Of a stretch of DNA of 5,249 nucleotides, positions 1 to 4,803 are shown piece after piece. The stretch covers positions 1-5,249 of the forward strand of contig CANJKQ010000106.1 in assembly GCA_947474905.1 (NCBI GenBank), read 5' to 3'. Each line of letters opens with the position of its first letter. Within the stretch, counting starts at the first letter, position 1. The position numbers were made by a program, and so were the translations under genes. Below the pieces are notes generated by a model. That model was not told the DNA's origin, ran no database searches, and saw only the letters and a list, made by a program, of their open reading frames with translations. Origin of the DNA: Pseudomonadota bacterium. GTDB taxonomy: Bacteria > Pseudomonadota > Alphaproteobacteria > Sphingomonadales > Sphingomonadaceae.

Positions 1-90
1 AAGCGGGCTCGTTCCGATATCGCCATACACCACCCCCAATGCTGCGAATGCCAGCGCCGCCTGGCCGGTTTGTCGTCCCTCGCCTTTCAA
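1..90 (-). CDS. kup: Kup-type low-affinity potassium transporter, N-terminal part (cut by window edge)
   Basis: Kup (KUP/HAK/KT family) is an inner-membrane K+ uptake permease, thought to work as a K+/H+ symporter. Only the first 30 residues are here. They contain AALGVVYGDIGTSPL at residues 16-30, the hallmark of the start of the first membrane segment in this family. The family is normally about 620-670 residues, so more than 95% lies beyond base 1. The only sensible start is TTG at 90-88: an in-frame TGA lies at 114-112, no ATG or GTG lies between, and GGAG sits 7 bases upstream of the TTG. The short charged head (MKGEGRQTGQ) before the hydrophobic segment fits Kup proteins. Family assignment is firm; intactness of the rest cannot be judged. 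Confidence 0.92.
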   Translation of the reverse strand, partial: MKGEGRQTGQAALAFAALGVVYGDIGTSPL

Positions 91-97
91 GATGCGT

Positions 98-101
98 CTC
101 C
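98..101 (-). promoter_or_regulatory. Shine-Dalgarno site that fixes the kup TTG start
   Basis: The minus strand reads GGAG here, followed by 7 bases and then TTG at 90-88. This spacing is ideal. With the in-frame stop at 114-112 it selects TTG over any other start, so kup is probably translated from a weak initiation codon. Confidence 0.7.
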
Positions 102-132
102 GTAGCTCGACTCACCCTGGCCGTTCTAAGCC

Positions 133-185
133 ATGGGCATCCCATTGCCGAGGGCAACACTCGCGCCATCGAAAGGCAACGCGAG
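133..185 (-). repeat. Three adjacent small inverted repeats in the kup leader
   Basis: Read on the plus strand: ATGGG(133-137)/CCCAT(141-145) with 3 bases between, TTGCC(145-149)/GGCAA(153-157) with 3 between, and CTCGCG(160-165)/CGCGAG(180-185) with 14 between. All arms are perfect. They lie about 40-95 bases upstream of the kup TTG, so if transcription starts beyond 185 the kup mRNA would carry three tandem hairpins. Five-base arms occur by chance every 1 kb or so. Only the close packing is notable. Confidence 0.4.
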
Positions 186-446
186 GCAAAGCGATGTCCT
201 CAAGTTGGCGCGCTAATGGCCTCCAAACCTGCCAGCACAAGGCCCACCCGACCTTGTTCGACCTCCCATGTCGCTCGCTGCGCCTTGATCTTCAGCGGCA
301 AATGTCTGGCACATCGTCACGTTGAATGGATTTAGTGGCCAGAGCGACTGCCGAGGAAGTAGAAGCCTGTACGTTGCTTTCGAACGCCTAGTTTATCGCC
401 AACTACTAACAGCCCTTGAAAGCGAAATTCGCCAGCGTTGATAAAC

Positions 447-1628
447 TTAGTCGCGATGGTCATGCTGATGTTGTTGCGGGTGCGGCGGACGGCGCGCTTC
501 GGCATGCTGTTCCGGGCGCGGTTGCGGGCGGGGCGGCGCCGGGGGCCGAGATGGGGCATGATCGACTGGCGGGTGATGGTCCATCTGTCCCATGGTAACG
601 ACTGGCCGCGAGGCATCGCGCAGTGCCTCGCCATAGCGCGCCGGCATCGGGTCGGGACGGTCATGGCGAAGCGCGGGCGGACGATCAGTTGGCAGTGGCA
701 CTGAGTCAGCATTTACCCGGCCATTTACCTCGGCGCGGAGCGCCAAGGGGCGGCCTGGCGGTGGTGCCGTAAAGGGCTTGGGTCCGACATTCGCAGATCC
801 CCTTCCCGCTCCGTCGGGACGCGCCCGACCGACGACGGCGTTACCGCCTATCGCCGGCGATAGGCTCGATGCCGGCTTGGCCGTGCCGACGGCGGGTCGC
901 GCGATAATCGGTCCCCCCGCTGCCTCCGCCCTGATCACTCCGGCCCCGGTCAATCGTGCGGGTGCAATGGTCGCAGCGACCGGCGGTACGCCGTGATTGG
1001 CGGCGGCGAACATTTGCCGGTTACCGCGCGCTGTCTCGAAATGGCGTTGCTGCTCACTGGACGGCGCCAAATGCGGCTCGCGCGCCGCTGCGAGCAGGGC
1101 CGGTGTCGGCTGCGCCTGCACGCCGCCCGGTCCGCCATTGAAGCTTACATTGTTGACCGTCGTGCGGTTCACGATCACCGTCTTGTTATAGACGTTGGTG
1201 ATGCGAACATTGGTGATGTTGGTCACCGCGCGGTTGTAGACATAATGCGGACCGCGCCAAAACCCACCTTCATAGCCAAGGCCGGTGTAGCCAAAGCCGT
1301 AAACGATGCCGCCATACCAGCCGATATGCGGGCCCCAATATCCGGTATGAAACACGTAGGCGCCGTTGCTCCAGCCCCACCATGGCGGGGTCCAGACATA
1401 GCCAGGTCGCGGCGCCAGCACCCAGGTCCCCGGCACCCAGAAATAATCATCGGCTAGATCATCCCACGCCCAGTAACCGGGTAGCCAGATATAATCGGGT
1501 CCTGGCAAAGCCGGTTGCACGTAGACGGGCAAGGGCGGCGGCGAGACGCGCACCGAAACATTGACGAACACCTGCGCCCGAGCCGGGGCGCCTTCCAGCG
1601 GAAGTGCCGAAGCTGCGAGCAGGATCAT
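447..1628 (-). CDS. Exported WXXGXW (YXWGXW) repeat protein, His/Pro-rich tail, start probably frameshifted
   Basis: The role is unknown; proteins with this repeat are exported or envelope-associated. Numbering is from the ATG at 1628. Residues 1-18 are a hydrophobic signal sequence ending ARA, with cleavage likely before Gln19. Trp/Tyr repeats follow: YIWLPGYW (46-53), YFWVPGTW (62-69) and YVWTPPWWGW (77-86). A Gly/Tyr-rich part comes next, then an Asn/Val/Thr-rich stretch, then about 200 residues of Pro/Ala/Arg-rich low complexity with a His-rich end (HQHDHRD). Length is 393 residues. The frame stays open up to an ATG at 1712, but that start has no ribosome binding site, gives an odd 28-residue head with acidic residues, and overlaps a small inverted repeat. 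A better ancestral start is the ATG at 1653, one frame off (see the separate entry). It is the last gene of a three-gene set, about 90 bases after DUF3443. Family confident; start uncertain. Confidence 0.8.
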   Translation of the reverse strand: MILLAASALPLEGAPARAQVFVNVSVRVSPPPLPVYVQPALPGPDYIWLPGYWAWDDLADDYFWVPGTWVLAPRPGYVWTPPWWGWSNGAYVFHTGYWGPHIGWYGGIVYGFGYTGLGYEGGFWRGPHYVYNRAVTNITNVRITNVYNKTVIVNRTTVNNVSFNGGPGGVQAQPTPALLAAAREPHLAPSSEQQRHFETARGNRQMFAAANHGVPPVAATIAPARLTGAGVIRAEAAGGPIIARPAVGTAKPASSLSPAIGGNAVVGRARPDGAGRGSANVGPKPFTAPPPGRPLALRAEVNGRVNADSVPLPTDRPPALRHDRPDPMPARYGEALRDASRPVVTMGQMDHHPPVDHAPSRPPAPPRPQPRPEQHAEARRPPHPQQHQHDHRD

Positions 1629-1634
1629 GACGCC

Positions 1635-1662
1635 AAAACCACCGGCGAGCCATATAGCCTCC
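1635..1662 (-). other. Probable original start of the WXXGXW gene with a one-base frameshift in a T run
   Basis: The minus strand has a strong GGAGG at 1662-1658, four bases, then ATG at 1653-1651. This ATG opens as MARRWFW and then leaves the WXXGXW frame at TTTT (1638-1635). Removing one T gives MARRWFG joined to VMILLAASAL in the WXXGXW frame. That is a textbook signal peptide: a basic head, a hydrophobic core and an ARA cleavage site. The restored protein would be 401 residues. So there is either a real +1 frameshift mutation or a homopolymer sequencing error. Confidence 0.6.
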
Positions 1663-1745
1663 GACGTATCGATATGCTGTTGCCAATGGAGGAATAAAAC
1701 ACCAGCCGTCATGAACGCCGGATGACGCTCCCGTATCGATCCCGT

Positions 1746-2684
1746 TCAGGACATTGAAACTGCTGGTTTACGCAAGGTAGCTCTCACGGTAAGCGACGAG
1801 GGGAAAGGTTTCGGGTAAACGAGCCTAAAAGGCAAAATGGGCCCCATGGTCCCTCCCGCAGGTCGACCTTCGATCGACGTGTAGAACGTTTTGCCGAAGA
1901 AGAACGGTAACCCAAAATCGAAGCTATCGGCGAAGAGAGGAGGTGGTTTGACCAATGTGGGGTTCACGCCGAGCCCGGGCGCGGCATTAGCGGTCCCCAT
2001 CACATTGAGTGGACTATACAGGGTAAAAGCCGCGCTCCCGGTCACCCCATTGGTGGCCGTCAGGACCGGGGTCAGCTGCATTGGATTCGCCGGGCAATAG
2101 AAGGCCTGGAAATTCGATGCGCTACAGGCAGTTAGGATTGTGTCGATGAAATAATATTCATCGCTTCCGCTATCCAAAAAGCTCTGAGTAAGCTGTTTGC
2201 CGCCGTAGGTCGCCGTCAAAACGCCTGGCCCAAGCCTGCTCGATGACGTCGTGACCGGAAGGATTGTCGTCGCGGTCAAGCTGTTATCGGCTTGCGTGCC
2301 GATCCCAAACGTCACTGTCCCCGAGACACTGGTTGCGCCGCGTTGCGGTACGGCAGGCAGCGCGATGATTGTTCCATTATTATCGGTTGCGAACGCGGCA
2401 ACAGGGTTCGGCAGTTGCTGGAAGGGCGCAGCTGCAGACGACGCGCGCGCAATGACAGTGCTGCAGCCGCTGGACGGGCAATCATCGTAAATTGCAGCCG
2501 CCGATCCCCCAGGCGTCGTGCAAAGGCTCCCGCAATCGGCCGTCGTGGTGCCGACGCCGATAATGCCATTGGCGCCAAAATCCTGGACAGAAACGAAGGA
2601 GGTACCGCCGCCGGATGAGCAGGTCGATGGAACGCTGGCAAAGCTCCTGGTGTCGCCGATAACCTGGACAGGCATGGCCGACAC
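1746..2684 (-). CDS. DUF3443 C-terminal open segment: DSGS motif, altered C-terminus
   Basis: This is the part downstream of the TAG, open for 312 codons if counted from a GTG at 2684. That GTG is only an internal Val codon of the full gene and has no convincing ribosome binding site, so independent expression is doubtful. It holds VQDFGANGIIGVG, the DCGSLC cysteine pair, QSFLDSGSDEYYF (the second Asp-Ser-Gly motif) and SFDFGLPFFFGKTFYTSIEG, all as in DUF3443 proteins. The last stretch, after MGPILPF, does not look like the family. Confidence 0.6.
   Translation of the reverse strand: MSAMPVQVIGDTRSFASVPSTCSSGGGTSFVSVQDFGANGIIGVGTTTADCGSLCTTPGGSAAAIYDDCPSSGCSTVIARASSAAAPFQQLPNPVAAFATDNNGTIIALPAVPQRGATSVSGTVTFGIGTQADNSLTATTILPVTTSSSRLGPGVLTATYGGKQLTQSFLDSGSDEYYFIDTILTACSASNFQAFYCPANPMQLTPVLTATNGVTGSAAFTLYSPLNVMGTANAAPGLGVNPTLVKPPPLFADSFDFGLPFFFGKTFYTSIEGRPAGGTMGPILPFRLVYPKPFPSSLTVRATLRKPAVSMS
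1825..1838 (-). other. Probable lost natural stop of DUF3443 after a one-base deletion in a T run
   Basis: The minus strand reads ATTTTGCCTTTTAGG around 1838-1824, now translated I-L-P-F-R. With one more T in the first run it would read ATT TTT GCC TTT TAG, giving GPIFAF-stop at 1827-1825. From memory, DUF3443 proteins end in a GPF(F/V)A(F/Y)-like tail, so this looks like the original end. The present frame instead runs on about 24 residues of unrelated sequence. Confidence 0.5.
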
Positions 2685-2750
2685 GGTTTGCCCGGCGATG
2701 CCGAAGTCGACCGTCCGTACCGACCCAAAGGCATAGGAATTGACGAACTG

Positions 2751-2753
2751 CTA
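2751..2753 (-). other. In-frame TAG stop within DUF3443 (codon 135)
   Basis: The minus strand reads GAG TGC TAG CAG TTC, that is E-C-stop-Q-F. The frame is the same on both sides, so this is a substitution, not an indel. A single C-to-T change from CAG would give it. Nothing in the window suggests amber recoding. Confidence 0.85.
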
Positions 2754-3155
2754 GCACTCGCCGACCGGATTGTTTTGTGGATCGGCTTCGCTCGGCAACG
2801 CCGCCAGCAACGAAGAGTTCAGAGCCCCTGCCACCAGCCGAACGCCGACCGAGCCTGTGTCGAGCATAATATGGTCGATGGTCTGGCAATTAGTCGTGGA
2901 GCCGGGGGCGCAAACCGTAATGGTCGCATAAGGGACGTTGAAGGCGGTATAGGCATTCGCTCCGGTGTTGAGCGCGGCCGCTCCGGCATCGATCGTCACG
3001 GTTGCTACGTTAGCAGTGGCGACGGGCGTGGGTGTAGGCGTTGGTGTCGGTGTCGGCGTTGCCATCGAAACCGGCGACGTGCCGCCACCGCCGCCACCGC
3101 ACGCGGTGAGGATGAGCGGGGCAAGGAACAGGGCCAGCGCCCGCGCAACTCTCAC
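2751..3155 (-). CDS. DUF3443 N-terminal open segment: lipoprotein signal, TP linker, DTGS motif
   Basis: This is the part before the TAG, 134 residues, and all that would be made without readthrough. Residues 1-19 are a lipoprotein signal with lipobox LTAC, Cys19 being the predicted lipidated residue. Six Gly and a Thr-Pro x6 linker (33-44) follow, a usual way of holding a domain away from the membrane. The first domain strand carries IMLDTGSVGVRL, with Asp99 in a pepsin-like D-T-G-S setting. A truncated product would be exported but lack most of the domain. There is no clear Shine-Dalgarno before the GTG, so translation probably depends on ribosomes finishing DUF2844. Confidence 0.6.
   Translation of the reverse strand: MRVARALALFLAPLILTACGGGGGGTSPVSMATPTPTPTPTPTPVATANVATVTIDAGAAALNTGANAYTAFNVPYATITVCAPGSTTNCQTIDHIMLDTGSVGVRLVAGALNSSLLAALPSEADPQNNPVGEC
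3024..3059 (-). repeat. Thr-Pro x6 codon repeat (linker of the DUF3443 lipoprotein)
   Basis: Twelve codons encode six Thr-Pro pairs, with codons varied at third positions (ACG/ACA and CCG/CCA/CCT/CCC). It is an imperfect hexamer repeat that can change length by slippage in whole TP units. Confidence 0.85.
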
Positions 3156-3667
3156 TAGGCAATGACCAGGTCATTGGGGGAAAAGTTCGGTGGCGCCAAC
3201 GACGGAATGAACGCGACGCCGCGGAAAAACCCCATATGGCCCGCAGTTTGAACCACCAGATCGGGCTTATCAACCTCAGCGGGGCGGCGAAGGCCGCGAA
3301 GCCGGCGCGGGGTGCTGGTCAGCGAGTCTTGATAGGCCGCAAAATGGGTGCCGAGCAGCGAGCGCAGGTCGGGCTTGCCAGGACCTGCCCAAACAACCGC
3401 GAAAACGTGGCCTTGCGCGTTAGTCAATTCATGAACTTGGCCGCCATTGGAACGGACCATGATGTGTCGTGAATAGCCTCCCTGCGCTGTCGTCGTGAGG
3501 CTTGCCTGCATGCGTGCGCGATCTGGAGCAACGCTCGTCAAACCGCCGCCCAGCTCGGCTTGGGCAACCGAAGGGTAGGCAGCAGCTGGGAATGCCAGCA
3601 ATGCAAACGTCGATGCGAAACGACGGTTCAAGGCACCGATACTCTCCAACACGTGCCGGACCGGCAT
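3155..3667 (-). CDS. DUF2844 domain exported protein
   Basis: Function unknown; DUF2844 genes commonly sit directly upstream of DUF3443 genes, as here. The protein is 170 residues from the ATG at 3667. Residues 1-37 are a signal peptide: basic MPVRH...NRR, hydrophobic FALLAFPAAAY, cleavage after AQA at Ala37. The mature part starts ELGGG and has the family pattern GGYSRHIM..., a V-H-E-L stretch, then GHVFAVVWAGPGKPDL and LLGTHFAAY, ending in a region with GHMGFFRGVAF. No cysteine or catalytic motif stands out. The frame is open to a GTG at 3772, but a candidate promoter at 3696-3723 and an AGGA close to the 3667 ATG favour the shorter form, as does a signal peptide of normal size. Its TAG stop overlaps the DUF3443 GTG start by one base. 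This gene looks intact, unlike its two downstream partners. Confidence 0.82.
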   Translation of the reverse strand: MPVRHVLESIGALNRRFASTFALLAFPAAAYPSVAQAELGGGLTSVAPDRARMQASLTTTAQGGYSRHIMVRSNGGQVHELTNAQGHVFAVVWAGPGKPDLRSLLGTHFAAYQDSLTSTPRRLRGLRRPAEVDKPDLVVQTAGHMGFFRGVAFIPSLAPPNFSPNDLVIA

Positions 3668-3695
3668 GATCCTACGCCCATACCGCTGCCGCAAG

Positions 3696-3723
3696 ACCAT
3701 AAAACCGCAATGTTGATCGTCAA
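3696..3723 (-). promoter_or_regulatory. Candidate sigma-70-like promoter for the DUF2844 operon
   Basis: The minus strand has TTGACG (3723-3718, 5 of 6 to consensus), a 16-base spacer and TATGGT (3701-3696, 4 of 6). Transcription would begin near 3689, leaving a leader of about 22 bases to the ATG at 3667. By position it would serve DUF2844, DUF3443 and the WXXGXW gene. Confidence 0.4.
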
Positions 3724-3744
3724 GAACGATTGGGTGCCAAGAAC

Positions 3745-3764
3745 GAGAGGACTCCTCCCCTCTC
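3745..3764. repeat. Inverted repeat upstream of the DUF2844 promoter
   Basis: GAGAGG (3745-3750) and CCTCTC (3759-3764) form a perfect 6-base inverted repeat with 8 bases between. An 11-base palindrome, GAGGACTCCTC, lies inside it (3747-3757). It sits about 22 bases upstream of the candidate -35 box, a place suited to an activator or repressor. No regulator can be named. Confidence 0.35.
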
Positions 3765-4062
3765 TCATACACCTACGCTAGCAGCTATGCGCCGTAAAGA
3801 CGGTCGTTACGGTCCGCCGGTCGATCGCCTGAAAGCGGACGGCGTTGCCGATCGCCTTGGGCGACCGGTTCTGGCACGAGGTCGTTTCCGTCTCGCCACT
3901 TCGATGGCCGCTGTTAGCGAGCAGACATTTCAAGCATACTCGCATGAACGGTCGTTCGGCCTGCCTGTTCAGCCAAAAGACTGCCAAGGGGCGAACGCGC
4001 CTTCTTGTTCGGTCCGACCCAGCCGCCAAAGCCCCTTGCTGTGGCTCGCCACGAAAATGCTG

Positions 4063-4671
4063 CTACCCGTGCCTTGATGTCTCTGTCGGCAGCTGCCCAG
4101 CGGCGGTTGCCAAAATTGCGCTGGCGCAGGCCGCGATCATCCCTTCCCGCACTCCTTCGTCGCTAACCGAACGCGCCAGCATGACTCCGCCGGCCCATAG
4201 GGCGAGGATCGTCCAGGCGCGATCGAGGCGAGCAGCGCCATCCGCGCCGGGCAGGCCGTCGGCGACAGCATGCGCCACGCTCTGTAATTCGCGCTCGAAC
4301 CCGGCGCGTGTTGCTTCGGACGCGCGCACCATTTCCGGTGCGAAGCTCGGCAGGGCGCAGGCGTTCTCGGCGCATCCGATCTTGCCCGCGCTGAAATAGA
4401 AGCGGGTGAAGGCGGCCAGCCACTCCACGCCATATTCGGCGCGGTAGCGCTCGATTCCCTCGCGCAGTTCCACCAGCCCCTGAATCGCGACCTCGCGAAA
4501 GGCGTCCGCCTTCGAGTCGAAGTGGCCATAAAAGGCCCCGTTGGTGACCCCGGCCGCCTTGGCGAGGCCGTCAATGCCCAATCCGTCATACCCCTCGGCC
4601 CGGAAGCGGCGCGCGGCGGCGTCCAGAATCTTTTTCCGTGTCAGCTGCCTATGGTCGGCGGAATAGCGCAT
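4063..4671 (-). CDS. TetR/AcrR family transcriptional repressor
   Basis: A one-component regulator whose N-terminal helix-turn-helix binds a palindromic operator and whose C-terminal domain binds a ligand or senses a chemical. It has 202 residues, the usual family length. The DNA-binding part spans about residues 10-58: TRKKILDAAARRFRAEGY, then IDGLAKAAGVTNGAFYGHF, a classic TetR signature. The C-terminal part has Cys100, Cys105 and Cys182. ATG at 4671 is preceded by AAGG (4681-4678) six bases upstream, so the start is secure. A possible -10, TATTAA, lies at 4695-4690, with no good -35. It is divergent from the glyoxalase gene with 132 bp between, so it most likely represses that gene and itself. 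The pairing recalls NemR and gloA in E. coli, where NemR is a TetR-family sensor of reactive electrophiles. That it is an orthologue is not claimed. Confidence 0.93.
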   Translation of the reverse strand: MRYSADHRQLTRKKILDAAARRFRAEGYDGLGIDGLAKAAGVTNGAFYGHFDSKADAFREVAIQGLVELREGIERYRAEYGVEWLAAFTRFYFSAGKIGCAENACALPSFAPEMVRASEATRAGFERELQSVAHAVADGLPGADGAARLDRAWTILALWAGGVMLARSVSDEGVREGMIAACASAILATAAGQLPTETSRHG

Positions 4672-4703
4672 CTGTCACCTTCGAAAGTTTTAATACACCG
4701 ATC

Positions 4704-4753
4704 GCTCTCTTTTTCGCTTGCATAGAGAGTGGGTGCTCTATATGAAAGAGAGC
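4704..4753. promoter_or_regulatory. Likely TetR operator region: three AWAGAGAGY motifs in inverted arrangement
   Basis: AAAGAGAGC occurs inverted at 4712-4704 and forward at 4745-4753, a perfect 9-base inverted repeat. A related ATAGAGAGT lies forward at 4722-4730. Within it ATAGAG (4722-4727) and CTCTAT (4736-4741) form a 20-bp palindrome with 8 bases between, the size of a TetR-family site. The palindrome fills the spacer of the candidate gloA promoter, so binding there would block RNA polymerase. It also lies upstream of tetR, allowing self-control. The exact half-site register is uncertain. Confidence 0.6.
4718..4746 (+). promoter_or_regulatory. Candidate promoter of the glyoxalase gene
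   Basis: TTGCAT (4718-4723), a 17-base spacer and TATGAA (4741-4746) make a weak -35/-10 pair. An alternative -10 is TATATG at 4739-4744. The start would fall near 4752-4755, a leader of about 50 bases. Weak boxes around an operator palindrome fit a repressed promoter. Confidence 0.4.
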
Positions 4754-4786
4754 AACCGCGATCTAATGTGCCGCCGCCGCGGTTGC
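4752..4786 (+). repeat. 9-bp stem-loop in the leader of the glyoxalase mRNA
   Basis: GCAACCGCG (4752-4760) and CGCGGTTGC (4778-4786) are perfect inverse complements with a 17-base loop. The stem ends 17 bases before the ATG, leaving the weak GAGA ribosome binding site (4791-4794) free. If transcription starts near 4752, the hairpin would stand at the very 5' end of the mRNA, where such stems can protect a message from decay. It has no T tract, so it is not a terminator. Confidence 0.6.
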
Positions 4787-4803
4787 AAGCGAGAACACAG
4801 ACG

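Larger units (their letters stand above)
91..446. other. Stretch between kup and the WXXGXW gene, no recognised gene
   Basis: I see no gene here with a start, a ribosome binding site and a recognisable product. The part near kup (about 91-200) is its leader and promoter region, with three small inverted repeats at 133-185. No convincing -10/-35 pair was found. Two minus-strand stretches look faintly protein-like: 316-200 (contains LKIKAQRATWEVEQGR, ends with TGA at 202-200, no ATG start) and about 446-332 (contains GLLVVGDKLGVRKQRTGFYF, ends with TAA). Neither is recognised, and they may be remnants or chance. An 11-base palindrome GCGAAATTCGC lies at 422-432 just past the WXXGXW stop. It is too weak to call a terminator. 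Confidence 0.5.
1746..3155 (-). pseudogene. DUF3443 family lipoprotein gene interrupted by an in-frame TAG
   Basis: Two open segments in the same reading frame, 3155-2751 and 2684-1746, together form one DUF3443 protein of 469 codons, counting the stop at codon 135 as a residue. The 22 codons between the TAG and the second segment translate without a gap as QFVNSYAFGSVRTVDFGIAG and on, matching the family pattern that follows an E-C pair. Hallmarks in order: lipobox Cys19, Thr-Pro linker 33-44, DTGS 99-102, DFGANGIIGVG with DCG..C (about 192-212), DSGS 328-331, FGLPFFFGK and SIEGRPAGG near the end. The start is GTG at 3155-3153, sharing one base with the DUF2844 stop (TAGTG), which suggests coupled translation. 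The C-terminus runs about 24 residues past the usual end, probably after a one-base loss. Alternatives are a sequencing error at the TAG or, less likely, readthrough. Confidence 0.82.
3668..4062. other. Intergenic stretch between DUF2844 and tetR, no recognised gene
   Basis: Bases 3668-3772 hold the upstream region of DUF2844 (candidate promoter and inverted repeat). In 3773-4062 several frames are open on both strands, but none has a ribosome binding site with a recognisable protein. The translations are Arg/Ser-rich and look like noise. A short GTGG-CTCG-CCAC stem (4041-4052) lies just past the tetR stop, without a T tract, so it is not a clear terminator. Confidence 0.5.

Noticed and set aside
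39..335. Plus-strand open frames at the left end
   Set aside because: They run antisense to the kup start and its leader; no ribosome binding site or recognisable domain.
332..712. Open minus-strand frame overlapping the end of the WXXGXW gene
   Set aside because: It lies mostly inside the WXXGXW coding frame, is Arg/Pro-rich as expected of a shifted GC-rich frame, and has no family likeness.
1707..1727. CGTCAT/ATGACG hairpin followed by a T-rich stretch as a terminator between DUF3443 and the WXXGXW gene
   Set aside because: The stem is only 6 bp with moderate GC, and the T-rich stretch begins about 9 bases after it and is interrupted.
1665..1740. Direct repeat CGTATCGAT at 1665-1673 and 1732-1740
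   Set aside because: A 9-base match this size is expected many times by chance in 5 kb, and nothing is bounded by it.
2751..2753. Programmed amber recoding (pyrrolysine-type)
   Set aside because: No recoding element or supporting gene is visible, the site is not a catalytic position, and the same operon shows other lesions that favour decay or error.
2965..3165. Plus-strand frame with a Val-Gly repeat
   Set aside because: It is the antisense reading of the Thr-Pro codon repeat of the DUF3443 lipoprotein.
4041..4052. GTGG-CTCG-CCAC stem as terminator of tetR
   Set aside because: Only a 4-5 bp stem and no T tract on the minus strand.
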